Positions 1 through 7,273 are shown, counted from the first letter of the stretch. The stretch is DNA of 13,861 nt from Bacillota bacterium (GCA_012799255.1 JAAZLQ010000183.1:1-13861), one strand, 5' to 3'. A program made the numbers and translations. Notes: a model not told the origin generated them from the sequence alone.

Positions 1-1
1 G

Positions 2-757
2 TGGTTTCCCGAAGATGGCCCCTTGATGAAAATCGAAGTGGCCTTACTCAAAGATGTTGCTACCCTCACTATCGATACAACAGGCGCTGGCCTTCATCAA
101 AGGGGTTACCGAGCCCTGGCCACTGGAGCTCCCCTTAAAGAGACTTTAGCAGCTGCACTCGTGATTTTAGCCCGCTGGTATCCCGATATTGCTTTGATTG
201 ATCCCTTTTGCGGCTCAGGCACAATCCCAATTGAGGCTGCCCTCATCGGGCATAACATAGCCCCTGGTTTGAAACGCTCCTTTGCCGCGGAAGACTGGCC
301 CTGGATATCCCCTAGCTTCTGGAAACAAGTTCGGGAAGAGGCGCAGGACCTAATAAATCCAGAAGAACCAGACTACCTAATTGGCTATGATATTGACGAT
401 AATGCCTTAAAGATTGCCCGCCATAATGCAGAAACTGCAGGTGTGGCTGACTCCATCCACTTTCAGCGCCAAGAAGTAAAGGACCTTACGACCAGTAAGA
501 AGTATGGTAAGCTCATAACCAATCCGCCCTATGGTGAACGTTTAGGGGAAAGCAGCCAAGTCCACCAACTCTACCGGGAACTAGCCCAGATCAAAAAGAG
601 CCTGGACACTTGGTCTTTCTACATCCTTACCGCCTATCCTCAGCTCGAAAAAGTAATGGGCGGTAAAGCCACCAAGCGGCGCAAGCTCTATAATGGAAAT
701 ATTGAAACCCAATACTACCAGTACTTTGGACCAAGACCTCCAAGACGTTCTAAGTAG
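2..757 (+). CDS. THUMP-type class I SAM-dependent 23S rRNA methyltransferase (YpsC/RlmL family), C-terminal part
   Basis: This is the C-terminal methyltransferase domain of the YpsC/RlmL family, which transfers methyl groups from SAM to guanine N2 in 23S rRNA. The reading frame is open to the left edge (it begins WFPEDGPL), so the start and the N-terminal THUMP/ferredoxin-like part lie outside. A TTG at 23 is in frame but is not the start, because the family sequence continues upstream of it. The family signature LHQRGYR is at about 95-115. The SAM-binding motif DPFCGSGT is at 200-223, the acidic ribose-binding loop GYDID near 383-397, and the catalytic motif NPPYGER at 521-541. NPPY is typical of base-amino methylation. 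The protein ends RRSK with TAG at 755-757, three bases before a terminator stem. The exact target nucleotide cannot be read from sequence; older databases call such proteins N6-adenine-specific DNA methylases. Confidence 0.9.
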   Translation, partial: WFPEDGPLMKIEVALLKDVATLTIDTTGAGLHQRGYRALATGAPLKETLAAALVILARWYPDIALIDPFCGSGTIPIEAALIGHNIAPGLKRSFAAEDWPWISPSFWKQVREEAQDLINPEEPDYLIGYDIDDNALKIARHNAETAGVADSIHFQRQEVKDLTTSKKYGKLITNPPYGERLGESSQVHQLYRELAQIKKSLDTWSFYILTAYPQLEKVMGGKATKRRKLYNGNIETQYYQYFGPRPPRRSK

Positions 758-759
758 CA

Positions 760-788
760 AAAAAGCCACTTCAAAAGAGTGGCTTTTT
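760..788. terminator. Bidirectional intrinsic terminator
   Basis: The arms AAAAAGCCACT (760-770) and AGTGGCTTTTT (778-788) form a perfect 11-bp stem with a 7-nt loop. The A-run on one side and T-run on the other give a U-tract in both directions. It lies between the converging methyltransferase and GntP permease genes and can end both transcripts. Confidence 0.9.
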
Positions 789-808
789 CTGTTTCTTTTC
801 CATTTCAC

Positions 809-2149
809 TTAGACAAAGATAAAGTACAAGATGCTAATGAAAATGATCCCCACAATCCCGGTGACCAGTGAAGCTAAAGTCTGCAGGCGATAGGCCTGCC
901 CCACCTCCATATCCGAGAATTGGGCAACCACCCAGAAGTAACTATCATTCGCATGGGAGACAGTCATGGAACCAGCACCAATTGCCATTACAGTTAAGGC
1001 AGGACCAATTCCTGTAGCCAGCCCGAGGGCATTCATTAGAGGAGCAATAATCCCAGCAGTAGTGATAATCGCCACGGTAGACGACCCTTGCGCAGTCTTT
1101 AGTGCTGCAGCTAGGATAAAGGGTACAAAGATACCAAACTGGAGACTGCTGAGGGATGTGGACAAGTACTCAGCAATGGGAGTTTCCCGGATCACTTGAC
1201 CTAGTGCCCCACCTGCACCGGTAATCAGAATAATGGTACCTGCGTTTTCTAGACCTACACCGACCCAATCACCTAAAACTTCTTTAGTGATCTTAGGTAC
1301 AGTGAGAAACGCCAAGAACACTCCAATCAAAAGAGCAATATTGGGGTTACCAATAAAGCTCATCAAAGCTTGAAACGTCCCGGTACCAAAGGGATTGGAC
1401 GGGTAATCCGCCACCGACTTGAGGGCAATTAAGATCACAGGAACCACAATGGGGGCGAAGGATTTCACAACGGAAGGGTATTCCTTCACACCCTCAATTG
1501 TCGCTTCTTCCACACCCTGTGGCGCTGGATCAATATGAATTTTAGAGGCATAGTACTTGGCAAAGAAGTAGCCGGCTAAAATCGTGGGGATGGACACAAC
1601 TAAGCCAACTAAAATGACCGTGCCCAAATCAGCACCCACAGTTCCTGCTGCGGCAATAGGTCCAGGTGTAGGCGGTACAAACACATGGGTAGTATAGAGC
1701 CCCATACTTAAGGCGATAGCAAAAACGGACAGGGACTGATTAGATCTGGCCGCCAAAGTCCGATTTAAGGGAGAGAGAATGACAAATCCTGAGTCACAAA
1801 AGACCGGAATGGAAACCACTCCACCAGTAAAGGCCATGGCCAGGGCAGATCTGGTTTCACCCACCAACTTCAAGATGGTATTGGCCATCACAACTGCAGC
1901 CCCGCTCTTTTCCATAATAAAGCCGATAATGGTTCCGGCTGCGATCACAATACCAATGCTACTTAAAGTACCACCGAAACCGCCTGTGATCGCGCTAATT
2001 ACGTTTTGAGCTGGTAGACCCGCAATGAGCCCAACCCCAAGCGATGCTAGAAGTAACACCAAAAAGGGATGGAGTCTAACTCTGGCCGTCATCACCACAA
2101 TAAAGGCGATCGCCCCTAATAACAGAATTAGTAAACCTGCTCCTTGCAC
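809..2149 (-). CDS. GntP-family permease, probable glycerate/sugar-acid transporter
   Basis: This is a GntP-family (gluconate/sugar-acid:H+ symporter) inner-membrane protein of about 446 residues with a dozen or so hydrophobic segments, the family's usual size. Recognisable family stretches include GGFGGTLSSIGIVIAAGTIIG, SIPVFCDSGFVIL, HVFVPPTPGPIAAAG and the C-terminal SHANDSYFWVV. The start chosen is GTG at 2149, because AAAGGAG at 2158-2164 lies 8 nt upstream. An earlier in-frame GTG at 2158 overlaps that ribosome binding site and is unlikely. It is the last gene of the operon, 19 nt after the glycerate kinase stop, and is followed by the bidirectional terminator. Family members transport gluconate, related aldonates or glycerate. 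The neighbouring kinase makes D-glycerate the best inference here, but the substrate is not visible in the sequence. Confidence 0.9.
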   Translation of the reverse strand: MQGAGLLILLLGAIAFIVVMTARVRLHPFLVLLLASLGVGLIAGLPAQNVISAITGGFGGTLSSIGIVIAAGTIIGFIMEKSGAAVVMANTILKLVGETRSALAMAFTGGVVSIPVFCDSGFVILSPLNRTLAARSNQSLSVFAIALSMGLYTTHVFVPPTPGPIAAAGTVGADLGTVILVGLVVSIPTILAGYFFAKYYASKIHIDPAPQGVEEATIEGVKEYPSVVKSFAPIVVPVILIALKSVADYPSNPFGTGTFQALMSFIGNPNIALLIGVFLAFLTVPKITKEVLGDWVGVGLENAGTIILITGAGGALGQVIRETPIAEYLSTSLSSLQFGIFVPFILAAALKTAQGSSTVAIITTAGIIAPLMNALGLATGIGPALTVMAIGAGSMTVSHANDSYFWVVAQFSDMEVGQAYRLQTLASLVTGIVGIIFISILYFIFV

Positions 2150-2157
2150 TAGATCCA

Positions 2158-2164
2158 CTCCTTT
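2158..2164 (-). promoter_or_regulatory. Ribosome binding site deciding the GntP permease start
   Basis: On the minus strand, AAAGGAG is followed by 8 nt and then GTG at 2149. The upstream GTG at 2158 begins inside this motif, so the shorter protein is favoured. Confidence 0.75.
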
Positions 2165-2168
2165 ACAG

Positions 2169-3308
2169 TTAGTTTTTCGCTACAAACAGACGTACAACTT
2201 CAGCCACCTGATTCTCCACAAGCTGAGCAGCACCCTCCATAGCCTCTTGCAGGCTCATGGGCTGATTCAGAATGGAAAAAAACGCAGTAACCCCCTCTCC
2301 ATGCAATATTTCCGCACTAGGTAAAACAGTTCCAGCTACAACAACACAGGGAATGCCTGCCCCTTTCGCTCTCCGGGCAACTCCCATGGGCACTTTACCA
2401 AAAGCAGATTGGGCATCAAACTTGCCTTCGCCTGTGAGTACAAGCTTGGCCCCCTGAAGCTTTTCATCAAAACCAAGCACATCTAAAACCAGTTCAATGC
2501 CGGAAACCAGTTTTCCGTTCAAAAGAGCCATCAACCCTGCTCCCAAACCACCTGCGGCCCCCGCTCCTGGAACTTTACCCACATCTTGATTGAGATCCCT
2601 TTGTAAGATCAGATCATAGCGGGCTAGGGCCGCATCTAAGAACTCCACCATTTCAGGTGTAGCGCCCTTTTGGGGTCCATAGATCTGGGCTGCCCCTTGC
2701 GGTCCAGTAAGGGGATTATTCACATCACAGGCAACCTCGATCCGCACATCGTGAAGGCGAGGATCTATTCGGCTAGCATCAATACGGGCTAGGCGGGCCA
2801 ACTCTCCTCCACCCGAACCTAAGAGCTCTCCTTCAGCATCAAAGAACCGAAAGCCGAGGGCCTGGGCCATCCCCATTCCCCCATCATTGGTGGCACTTCC
2901 CCCAATACCGATAATCAAATGGTTACAACCTAGATCCAGAGCTTTGCTGATTAGCTCTCCAGTACCAAAAGTGGTGGTGACTAAGGGATTGCGCTCCCCT
3001 TCTGGCACCAAAATCAAGCCAGACGCCTCCGCCATCTCGATCACTGCCGTTTTCCCATCTCCTAAAGTACCCATTTTCGCAGTTACTGGCGTACCCAAAG
3101 GACCTGTCACTTCATACTCTAAGAGCTGACCAGAACTGGAAACCACCAGCGACTCCACCAACCCCTCCCCTCCATCCGAGAGGGGAAGCAAAGTCAGTTC
3201 TGCCTCGGGCAGGACTTTCTGAACTCCCCGGGCCATAGCCTTGGCAGCCTCAGAGGATGTGAGACTGCCCTTAAACGAATCTGGAGCAATCACAATGGGC
3301 AGGTGCAT
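2169..3308 (-). CDS. garK: Glycerate 2-kinase (GarK/GlxK type)
   Basis: Phosphorylates D-glycerate with ATP to 2-phosphoglycerate, feeding lower glycolysis in the cytoplasm. The protein has about 379 residues, normal for the family. Family motifs are APDSFKGS near the N terminus, LSDGGEG at about 43-49, and GIGGSATNDGGMG at about 134-146. A second glycine-rich stretch (GAGAAGGLGAGL) and LTGEGKFDAQSAFGK lie in the C-terminal half. The start ATG at 3308 is preferred over ATG at 3314: AAGGAG at 3317-3322 is 8 nt from the former but only 2 nt from the latter, and related proteins begin just before VIAPDS. The ribosome binding site overlaps the aminotransferase stop codon, so the two genes are probably translationally coupled. 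The GntP permease follows after 19 nt. GarK and GlxK are homologues of one activity, so the symbol marks the family. Confidence 0.93.
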   Translation of the reverse strand: MHLPIVIAPDSFKGSLTSSEAAKAMARGVQKVLPEAELTLLPLSDGGEGLVESLVVSSSGQLLEYEVTGPLGTPVTAKMGTLGDGKTAVIEMAEASGLILVPEGERNPLVTTTFGTGELISKALDLGCNHLIIGIGGSATNDGGMGMAQALGFRFFDAEGELLGSGGGELARLARIDASRIDPRLHDVRIEVACDVNNPLTGPQGAAQIYGPQKGATPEMVEFLDAALARYDLILQRDLNQDVGKVPGAGAAGGLGAGLMALLNGKLVSGIELVLDVLGFDEKLQGAKLVLTGEGKFDAQSAFGKVPMGVARRAKGAGIPCVVVAGTVLPSAEILHGEGVTAFFSILNQPMSLQEAMEGAAQLVENQVAEVVRLFVAKN

Positions 3309-3316
3309 ATTCATCT

Positions 3317-3322
3317 CTCCTT
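3317..3322 (-). promoter_or_regulatory. Ribosome binding site of glycerate kinase, overlapping the upstream stop codon
   Basis: AAGGAG on the minus strand shares its first two bases with the TAA stop (3321-3323) of the aminotransferase. The 8-nt spacing selects ATG 3308 over ATG 3314 and suggests translational coupling. Confidence 0.7.
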
Positions 3323-4484
3323 AACCCCTGCTTTGGATAAAGCGCTCGATCTTTACCAAAGCCTGTTTAATACTCTCTATGGAATAAGCGTATGATACCC
3401 GAATAAACCCTTCCCCACTCTCGCCAAAAGCGGATCCGGGCACAACTGCCACCTTTTCTGCTGTTAACAGTTCGTTGCAGAACTGATCCGAAGTCATCCC
3501 TAAGTCAGAAATCCTCGGGAAGCAGTAAAAGGCCCCTTTCGGTTCGAAACAAGAAAGTCCCATATCTCTAAAGCCTTGTACAATAAGCTCCCGGCGCCGA
3601 TTATACTCCTGGCGCATCCGTTCTACTTCGGGCAAGCCGTTTTCTAACGCTTCAATGGCAGCCCATTGACTCATTGTGGGTGAACACATAATCACATACT
3701 GGTGGATTTTTTTCATGGCATCCACTAAATCTGCTGGTCCACAAGCAAAACCCAAGCGCCAGCCAGTCATGGAAAATGCTTTAGAAAAACCACTAATCAC
3801 CAGGGTACGATCTGCCATCCCGGGCAATGAGGCCATAGAAGTATGCTCAATACCATAAACGAGCTCCGCATAGACTTCATCGGCAATCACCAGAATGTCA
3901 TGTTCCCGGAGCACCTCGCTGATAGTGACCAGGTCCGCCTTTTCCATAACTGCCCCAGTTGGATTATTAGGATAGCAAAACACAATTGCCTTGGTCTTAG
4001 GTGTTATTAAAGAACGAATAGCAGATGCGGTGAGCCTAAAATCATCTTGCTCATAAGTTGGAACAGGTACTGCCACTCCACCTGCTAGAATCGCCGAAGG
4101 TGCATAGGAAACATAGGTAGGCTCAGGAACCAAGACCTCGTCACCAGGATTAACCACTGCCCGGAGGGCCAAATCCACTGCCTCACTGGCCCCAACTGTA
4201 ACTAGGATTTGGTTTTTGGGATCGTACTCGAGCTGGAACCTGTCTGCCATGTACTTGCTAATCGCCTGTCTTAACTCCAGCAGACCCACATTAGCAGTGT
4301 ATCTTGTTCCCTTTTCCCGAATCGATCTGACAGCCGCTTCAGTAACATTGGCTGGGGTGGGAAAATCCGGTTCCCCAACACCAAGAGAGATCACCCCTTC
4401 CATACTTGCGGCAATATCAAAAAACTTCCGAATTCCTGAGGGTTTGATTGCTTGCACTTTGTCCGATAACAATTTGTTAATCAT
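3321..4484 (-). CDS. Class I/II PLP-dependent aminotransferase
   Basis: Cytoplasmic PLP enzyme of fold type I, 387 residues, the normal length for the AspC/PatA group. Visible motifs are GEPDFPTP (37-44), YPNNPTG (171-177, with the PLP-contacting Asn), ADEVY (201-205, the Asp that pairs with the pyridine nitrogen and the stacking Tyr), SGFSKAFSMTGWRLGF (231-246, Schiff-base Lys235 and phosphate-binding Arg243), and a C-terminal FIRVSYA carrying the expected carboxylate-binding Arg. ATG at 4484 has GGTGGAAGG some 6-10 nt upstream. It is the first gene of the operon with glycerate kinase and a GntP permease. This context hints at an amino-acid/2-oxoacid exchange that feeds glycerate metabolism, for example serine to hydroxypyruvate. 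However, no hydroxypyruvate reductase is present in the window, and the family's specificity (aspartate, alanine, aromatic) cannot be read from sequence. Confidence 0.92.
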   Translation of the reverse strand: MINKLLSDKVQAIKPSGIRKFFDIAASMEGVISLGVGEPDFPTPANVTEAAVRSIREKGTRYTANVGLLELRQAISKYMADRFQLEYDPKNQILVTVGASEAVDLALRAVVNPGDEVLVPEPTYVSYAPSAILAGGVAVPVPTYEQDDFRLTASAIRSLITPKTKAIVFCYPNNPTGAVMEKADLVTISEVLREHDILVIADEVYAELVYGIEHTSMASLPGMADRTLVISGFSKAFSMTGWRLGFACGPADLVDAMKKIHQYVIMCSPTMSQWAAIEALENGLPEVERMRQEYNRRRELIVQGFRDMGLSCFEPKGAFYCFPRISDLGMTSDQFCNELLTAEKVAVVPGSAFGESGEGFIRVSYAYSIESIKQALVKIERFIQSRG

Positions 4485-4531
4485 ACTATACCTTCCACCT
4501 TCTTCCTTTAATTTCTTTTTTACATTTATTC

Positions 4532-4561
4532 TTCATACTGTACATAATTCCTACCTTACAA
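4532..4561 (-). promoter_or_regulatory. Possible promoter of the aminotransferase-garK-permease operon
   Basis: On the minus strand, TTGTAA (4556-4561) and TATGAA (4532-4537) are 18 nt apart. Each matches four of six bases of the sigma-A consensus. It lies in the 144-base gap between the EamA terminator and the aminotransferase start, where the operon promoter is expected. The rest of this gap is AT-rich; apart from a short AGAGA/TCTCT inverted repeat near 4574-4584 I see nothing else in it. Confidence 0.3.
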
Positions 4562-4605
4562 GTAATTTGCTGAGAGATTCTCTTCTGCTACTTGCACCTC
4601 TCTAT

Positions 4606-4634
4606 AAAAAAAGTAGGAGCTTCTGCCCCTACTT
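4606..4634 (-). terminator. Intrinsic terminator of the udk-EamA transcript
   Basis: Read on the minus strand, AAGTAGGGGC (4634-4625), loop AGAA, and GCTCCTACTT (4620-4611) form a 10-bp stem with one G-U pair. It is followed by a run of Ts to 4606. The TAG stop codon of the EamA gene (4631-4629) lies inside the ascending arm. Confidence 0.85.
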
Positions 4635-5513
4635 GGCTGTAGCAATCTCTCTTGTGGAATCTCCCCACCAAACCAAAATGATCCCCACGATGGTGACTAA
4701 ACTGCCCAGAACTTCCACAACTGCAGGAATCTCCCCCAGCACAAACACCGCCAGAATGCTGGCACCTAAGGGTTCGCCTAAGATAGTCACAGATACCATG
4801 GTTGCAGGTAGGTATTTTAGCGCCCAATTAAGGCTGTTATGTCCGAGTACTGTGGGAATTATGGCCAGGGACACAAACATAACCCAAGTTAAAGGAGGGT
4901 ATCCGGTCCAGGCTAAGCCGCGCATCAGCATAAAGAGGGCAAGAACTAGACTGGCACTACCGTAAACAAGTGCAGAATACAGTCCCAAGGGCAAATCCCG
5001 CCTCAATCTACGTCCCACTAAAAAGTAACAAGCCATCATAATTGCACCGGCCAAAGCTAAGAGATTGCCGAAAAGCCTAGAAGATTCGCCATCGCCCTGG
5101 GTAAAGACCACAAACAAGCTCCCTAAAAGGGCCACAAAGAGCCCTAGCCACATTCGCCCACTGGGCTTTTCTTGCAGGAAAAGAACTGAGATTAAAAATA
5201 CCCATAGTGGTTGGGTAGTGACTAAAACAACCGAGCTAGCCACACTAGTGTGCTCCAGCGAGGTCATCCAAAACAAGAAGTGGAGCGCCAAAAAAGCTCC
5301 TGCCCCCAGAGCCAATCCGAACTCCTGGCGGGAAGGTCTGTTTTCTTGTGCCTGCTTTAGCGCTAGGGGAGCAAAAAACAAAGTGGCAAAAAACATGCGA
5401 TAAAAAGCAATAACGGGGGATGGTGCATCCGCCAAGCGGATTAATACTGCGGAAGTTGATATGGCAGCAACTCCCCCAATCATAATGGCAGTAATCACTT
5501 TCTTGTTCGCCAC
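4629..5513 (-). CDS. EamA-family (DMT superfamily) transporter
   Basis: A drug/metabolite-transporter protein of about 294 residues with ten hydrophobic segments in two EamA repeats. Family features are ISTSAVLIRLADAPSPVIAFYR in repeat one, a similar GHNSLNWALKYLPATMVSVTILGEPLGASILA in repeat two, and the terminal AVVEVLGSLVTIVGIILV. Members export amino acids, nucleosides or other small metabolites through the plasma membrane; the substrate is unknown here. GTG at 5513 is preferred because GGGAG (5523-5527) lies 9 nt upstream. An alternative GTG at 5531 overlaps the udk stop as GTGA and would add six residues through translational coupling. The gene lies directly downstream of udk on the same transcript and ends inside its own terminator stem. 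The link to uridine kinase suggests, but does not show, a nucleoside-related substrate. Confidence 0.88.
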   Translation of the reverse strand: MANKKVITAIMIGGVAAISTSAVLIRLADAPSPVIAFYRMFFATLFFAPLALKQAQENRPSRQEFGLALGAGAFLALHFLFWMTSLEHTSVASSVVLVTTQPLWVFLISVLFLQEKPSGRMWLGLFVALLGSLFVVFTQGDGESSRLFGNLLALAGAIMMACYFLVGRRLRRDLPLGLYSALVYGSASLVLALFMLMRGLAWTGYPPLTWVMFVSLAIIPTVLGHNSLNWALKYLPATMVSVTILGEPLGASILAVFVLGEIPAVVEVLGSLVTIVGIILVWWGDSTREIATAK

Positions 5514-5527
5514 TACTCCACTCTCCC

Positions 5528-6184
5528 TCACCCTTTGTCCCGGGTAGCCGCAACTAGACGGTTTTCGCCATCCTGCACATACTGCCTTAAAACTGCCGCC
5601 ACCGTCTCGAGCGCCACTTGATTATGGCCCCCTTCTGGTACAATCAGATCTGCATACTTCTTGGAAGGTTCCACAAACGCTTCATGCATAGGTTTAACGG
5701 TCTGCAGATACTGGGCATGTACCGATTCAAGGCTGCGTCCCCGCTCCTGCACATCCCGGACCAAACGACGTAAGATCCGTACATCGGGGTCTGTATCAAC
5801 AAAGACCTTCAGATCAAACTGTGCTCGCAACTCAGGATTGACTAAGACTAAGATCCCTTCCACAATCACAATCCGATGGGGTTCTACCCTAATCGTTTTA
5901 GAGGTACGGGCGTAGGATTCAAAATCATAGACAGGAACCTCAATAGCTTCGCCTTTTTGTAACTTACGCAGATGTTCAATTAACAACTCATCTTCTAGAG
6001 CATCCGGATGATCATAATTGATCTTCAAACGTTCTGAAAAACTCAAATCAGTATTAGCAACATAATATGAATCTTGGGAAATAATAACACAGTCCTCACC
6101 CATGGCCCCCTGTAGGGCCTGGGCAAAAGTGGTCTTGCCTGAACCGGTACCGCCGGCAATTCCAACAATAATCACAATAATCAC
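5528..6184 (-). CDS. udk: Uridine kinase
   Basis: Phosphorylates uridine (and usually cytidine) to UMP/CMP in pyrimidine salvage, using ATP or GTP. The protein has 218 residues, typical for bacterial Udk. Motifs are the Walker A GGTGSGKT (11-18), DSYY with catalytic Asp38, INYDHPDA (55-62), VYDF (85-88), the VEG strand (108-110), and the Arg-rich lid RRLVRDVQERGR (139-150). The start GTG at 6184 has AAAGG 5 nt upstream. GTG at 6175 (codon 4), preceded by AGGTG, is an equally possible start and would remove three residues. The N terminus repeats VII/VII at this point, which makes the choice hard. The EamA transporter gene begins at or just after the stop, so the two form an operon. The 78-base divergent spacer to the DJ-1 gene shows no convincing promoter in this direction. 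Confidence 0.95.
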   Translation of the reverse strand: MIIVIIVGIAGGTGSGKTTFAQALQGAMGEDCVIISQDSYYVANTDLSFSERLKINYDHPDALEDELLIEHLRKLQKGEAIEVPVYDFESYARTSKTIRVEPHRIVIVEGILVLVNPELRAQFDLKVFVDTDPDVRILRRLVRDVQERGRSLESVHAQYLQTVKPMHEAFVEPSKKYADLIVPEGGHNQVALETVAAVLRQYVQDGENRLVAATRDKG

Positions 6185-6199
6185 CTACGCCTTTGTCTT

Positions 6200-6229
6200 T
6201 TGCTTGTGGCAAGGAAAAACGCCTTAAAT
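6200..6229 (+). promoter_or_regulatory. Weak candidate promoter for the DJ-1/PfpI gene
   Basis: TTGCTT (6200-6205) and TTAAAT (6224-6229) are 18 nt apart and 34 nt before the start codon. The match is only partial (three and four of six bases). The placement in a divergent spacer is what supports it. Confidence 0.25.
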
Positions 6230-6262
6230 GCAGAAAATGATAGGATGAAAGGAGTGGATTAG

Positions 6263-6769
6263 ATGAAAACAGTTGCGTTAGTCATCGCCGAAAAAGGATT
6301 TCGGGACGAAGAGTATCAAGTTCCCCACGACATCTTGAAGGATGCTGGTTTCAACGTACTCACCGTTTCCACCACCACTGAGGAAGCAGTGGGTAGATTT
6401 GGCCTGAAGGTTACTCCAGATACCCTGATCACTGACCTAGTTGCGAAAACGCTAGATGCCCTCGTTTTTATTGGCGGAGGTGGCTCCGAGCAATACTTCG
6501 AAGATCCCCTCGCCCATAAATTGGCCACCACCATGGTGGATGAGGATAAGGTACTGGGAGCTATTTGCATCGCCCCAGTAATTCTAGCCAATGCCAAACT
6601 GCTAGCAGGAAGAAGGGCTACCGTCTTTCCCGATGGTGCAGAGGTTCTCAAGGAAATGGGAGCAATCTATACTGGAGCAGATGTGGAAGTGGATGGCAAG
6701 ATTATCACCGGAAATGGTCCCGAAGCAGCTAAGGACTTCGCCGAAGCCCTGGTAAAACTACTCAGCTAA
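6263..6769 (+). CDS. DJ-1/PfpI family protein
   Basis: A single-domain DJ-1/PfpI (class I glutamine amidotransferase-like) protein of 168 residues. Family members act as glyoxalase III/deglycase-like enzymes, stress chaperones or, rarely, peptidases. The reactive Cys102 sits in the nucleophile elbow GAICIAP (99-105). A Glu pair at 16-17 (RDEEY) supplies the acid that lowers its pKa, and the oxyanion loop is IGGGGSEQYF (70-79). The residue after Cys is Ile, not the His of PfpI-type proteases (ACHAP), so peptidase activity is unlikely. The start ATG at 6263 follows AAAGGAG with 8-nt spacing. The gene is transcribed alone, away from udk, and its last 12 bases overlap the end of niaR on the other strand. 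The biological substrate is not evident. Confidence 0.9.
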   Translation: MKTVALVIAEKGFRDEEYQVPHDILKDAGFNVLTVSTTTEEAVGRFGLKVTPDTLITDLVAKTLDALVFIGGGGSEQYFEDPLAHKLATTMVDEDKVLGAICIAPVILANAKLLAGRRATVFPDGAEVLKEMGAIYTGADVEVDGKIITGNGPEAAKDFAEALVKLLS

Positions 6770-7273
6770 ATAACCTGCCTGGCGCAGAGCATCTCGAATA
6801 GCCCCCATAACTTCGCTTGTGGGGGCTTCAATTGTATGCAGGTGATATCCGTCCGTGAGCACCAAGAGGGGCTCTGCCTTCAATGCATGCATATGCTCAA
6901 TAAACCTGTCCACATCAGCTCTGGAACCAAGCTGCAAATTAGCAGTAAGCTCTCCATATAAGGGATGCTCCACTGTAACGTCCAAAACTTTTCCACCTAA
7001 ATCTACGATTAGGTAAAGTTCGTCCGCGACTACCTCTCCCCCGTGGCGCACTGCTACTGTACTTCTGTAACCTAGGTCTTGGTGCGGCTGGTAAAGTAGA
7101 TAGCCTTGGGGGGTGGCAATAATTTGCTCACCACGGGCCCTTAACACTGCCACATCTCCCACAATCACCTGCCTGGTCACTCCCAGAATCTTACTTAAGT
7201 TCGCACCAGTAAGGGGAACAGCGGCCTGTTCTAGTAATTCTAAAATCTTAGCCCTGCGTTCTTCTTGAGTCAT
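6758..7273 (-). CDS. niaR: Niacin-responsive transcriptional repressor NiaR (YrxA)
   Basis: Repressor of niacin uptake and NAD synthesis genes that uses nicotinic acid as corepressor in characterised Bacillota. It has 171 residues. An N-terminal winged HTH at about 5-60 carries GANLSKILGVTRQVIVGDVAVLRARG. A C-terminal 3H ligand-binding domain at about 70-168 contains His77, Glu85, His103 and the pair His144/His146 (DGYHLH), the residues that give the domain its name and bind metal. The start is ATG 7273: GAGGAGG at 7280-7286 lies 6 nt upstream, whereas ATG 7279 directly abuts it. The longer open frame to 7381 would run through the operator and into niaX and is rejected. It is divergent from niaX across a palindromic site, so it is probably autoregulated. 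Its 3' end overlaps the DJ-1 gene by 12 bp. Confidence 0.95.
   Translation of the reverse strand: MTQEERRAKILELLEQAAVPLTGANLSKILGVTRQVIVGDVAVLRARGEQIIATPQGYLLYQPHQDLGYRSTVAVRHGGEVVADELYLIVDLGGKVLDVTVEHPLYGELTANLQLGSRADVDRFIEHMHALKAEPLLVLTDGYHLHTIEAPTSEVMGAIRDALRQAGYLAE
6800..6827 (+). other. GC-rich stem-loop past the DJ-1 stop, inside niaR
   Basis: AGCCCCCA (6800-6807) and TGGGGGCT (6820-6827) form a perfect 8-bp stem with a 12-nt loop, 30 nt after the DJ-1 stop. The T-poor tail TCAATTGT makes it a weak intrinsic terminator at best. It may instead mark the 3' end of the DJ-1 transcript, or be a by-product of niaR coding. Confidence 0.4.

Noticed and set aside
581..808. 75-codon minus-strand frame ending beside the GntP gene
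   Set aside because: It is antisense to the methyltransferase and reads through the bidirectional terminator. Its composition is not protein-like.
4485..4628. Riboswitch or T-box leader before the aminotransferase operon
   Set aside because: The leader is short and AT-rich, with only a small AGAGA/TCTCT inverted repeat. I see no specifier/antiterminator or recognisable aptamer elements.
4216..4965. 249-codon open frame on the plus strand
   Set aside because: It is antisense to the aminotransferase and EamA genes and crosses their terminator. It has no ribosome binding site and no family resemblance.
5245..5553. 102-codon minus-strand frame
   Set aside because: It is a shifted-frame shadow of the EamA gene and the end of udk.
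2150..6266. Near-identical AAAGGAGTGGAT strings before the GntP permease and the DJ-1 gene
   Set aside because: Both are ribosome binding sites with a short spacer, on opposite strands. Twelve shared bases around a common consensus do not support a mobile repeat or shared regulation.
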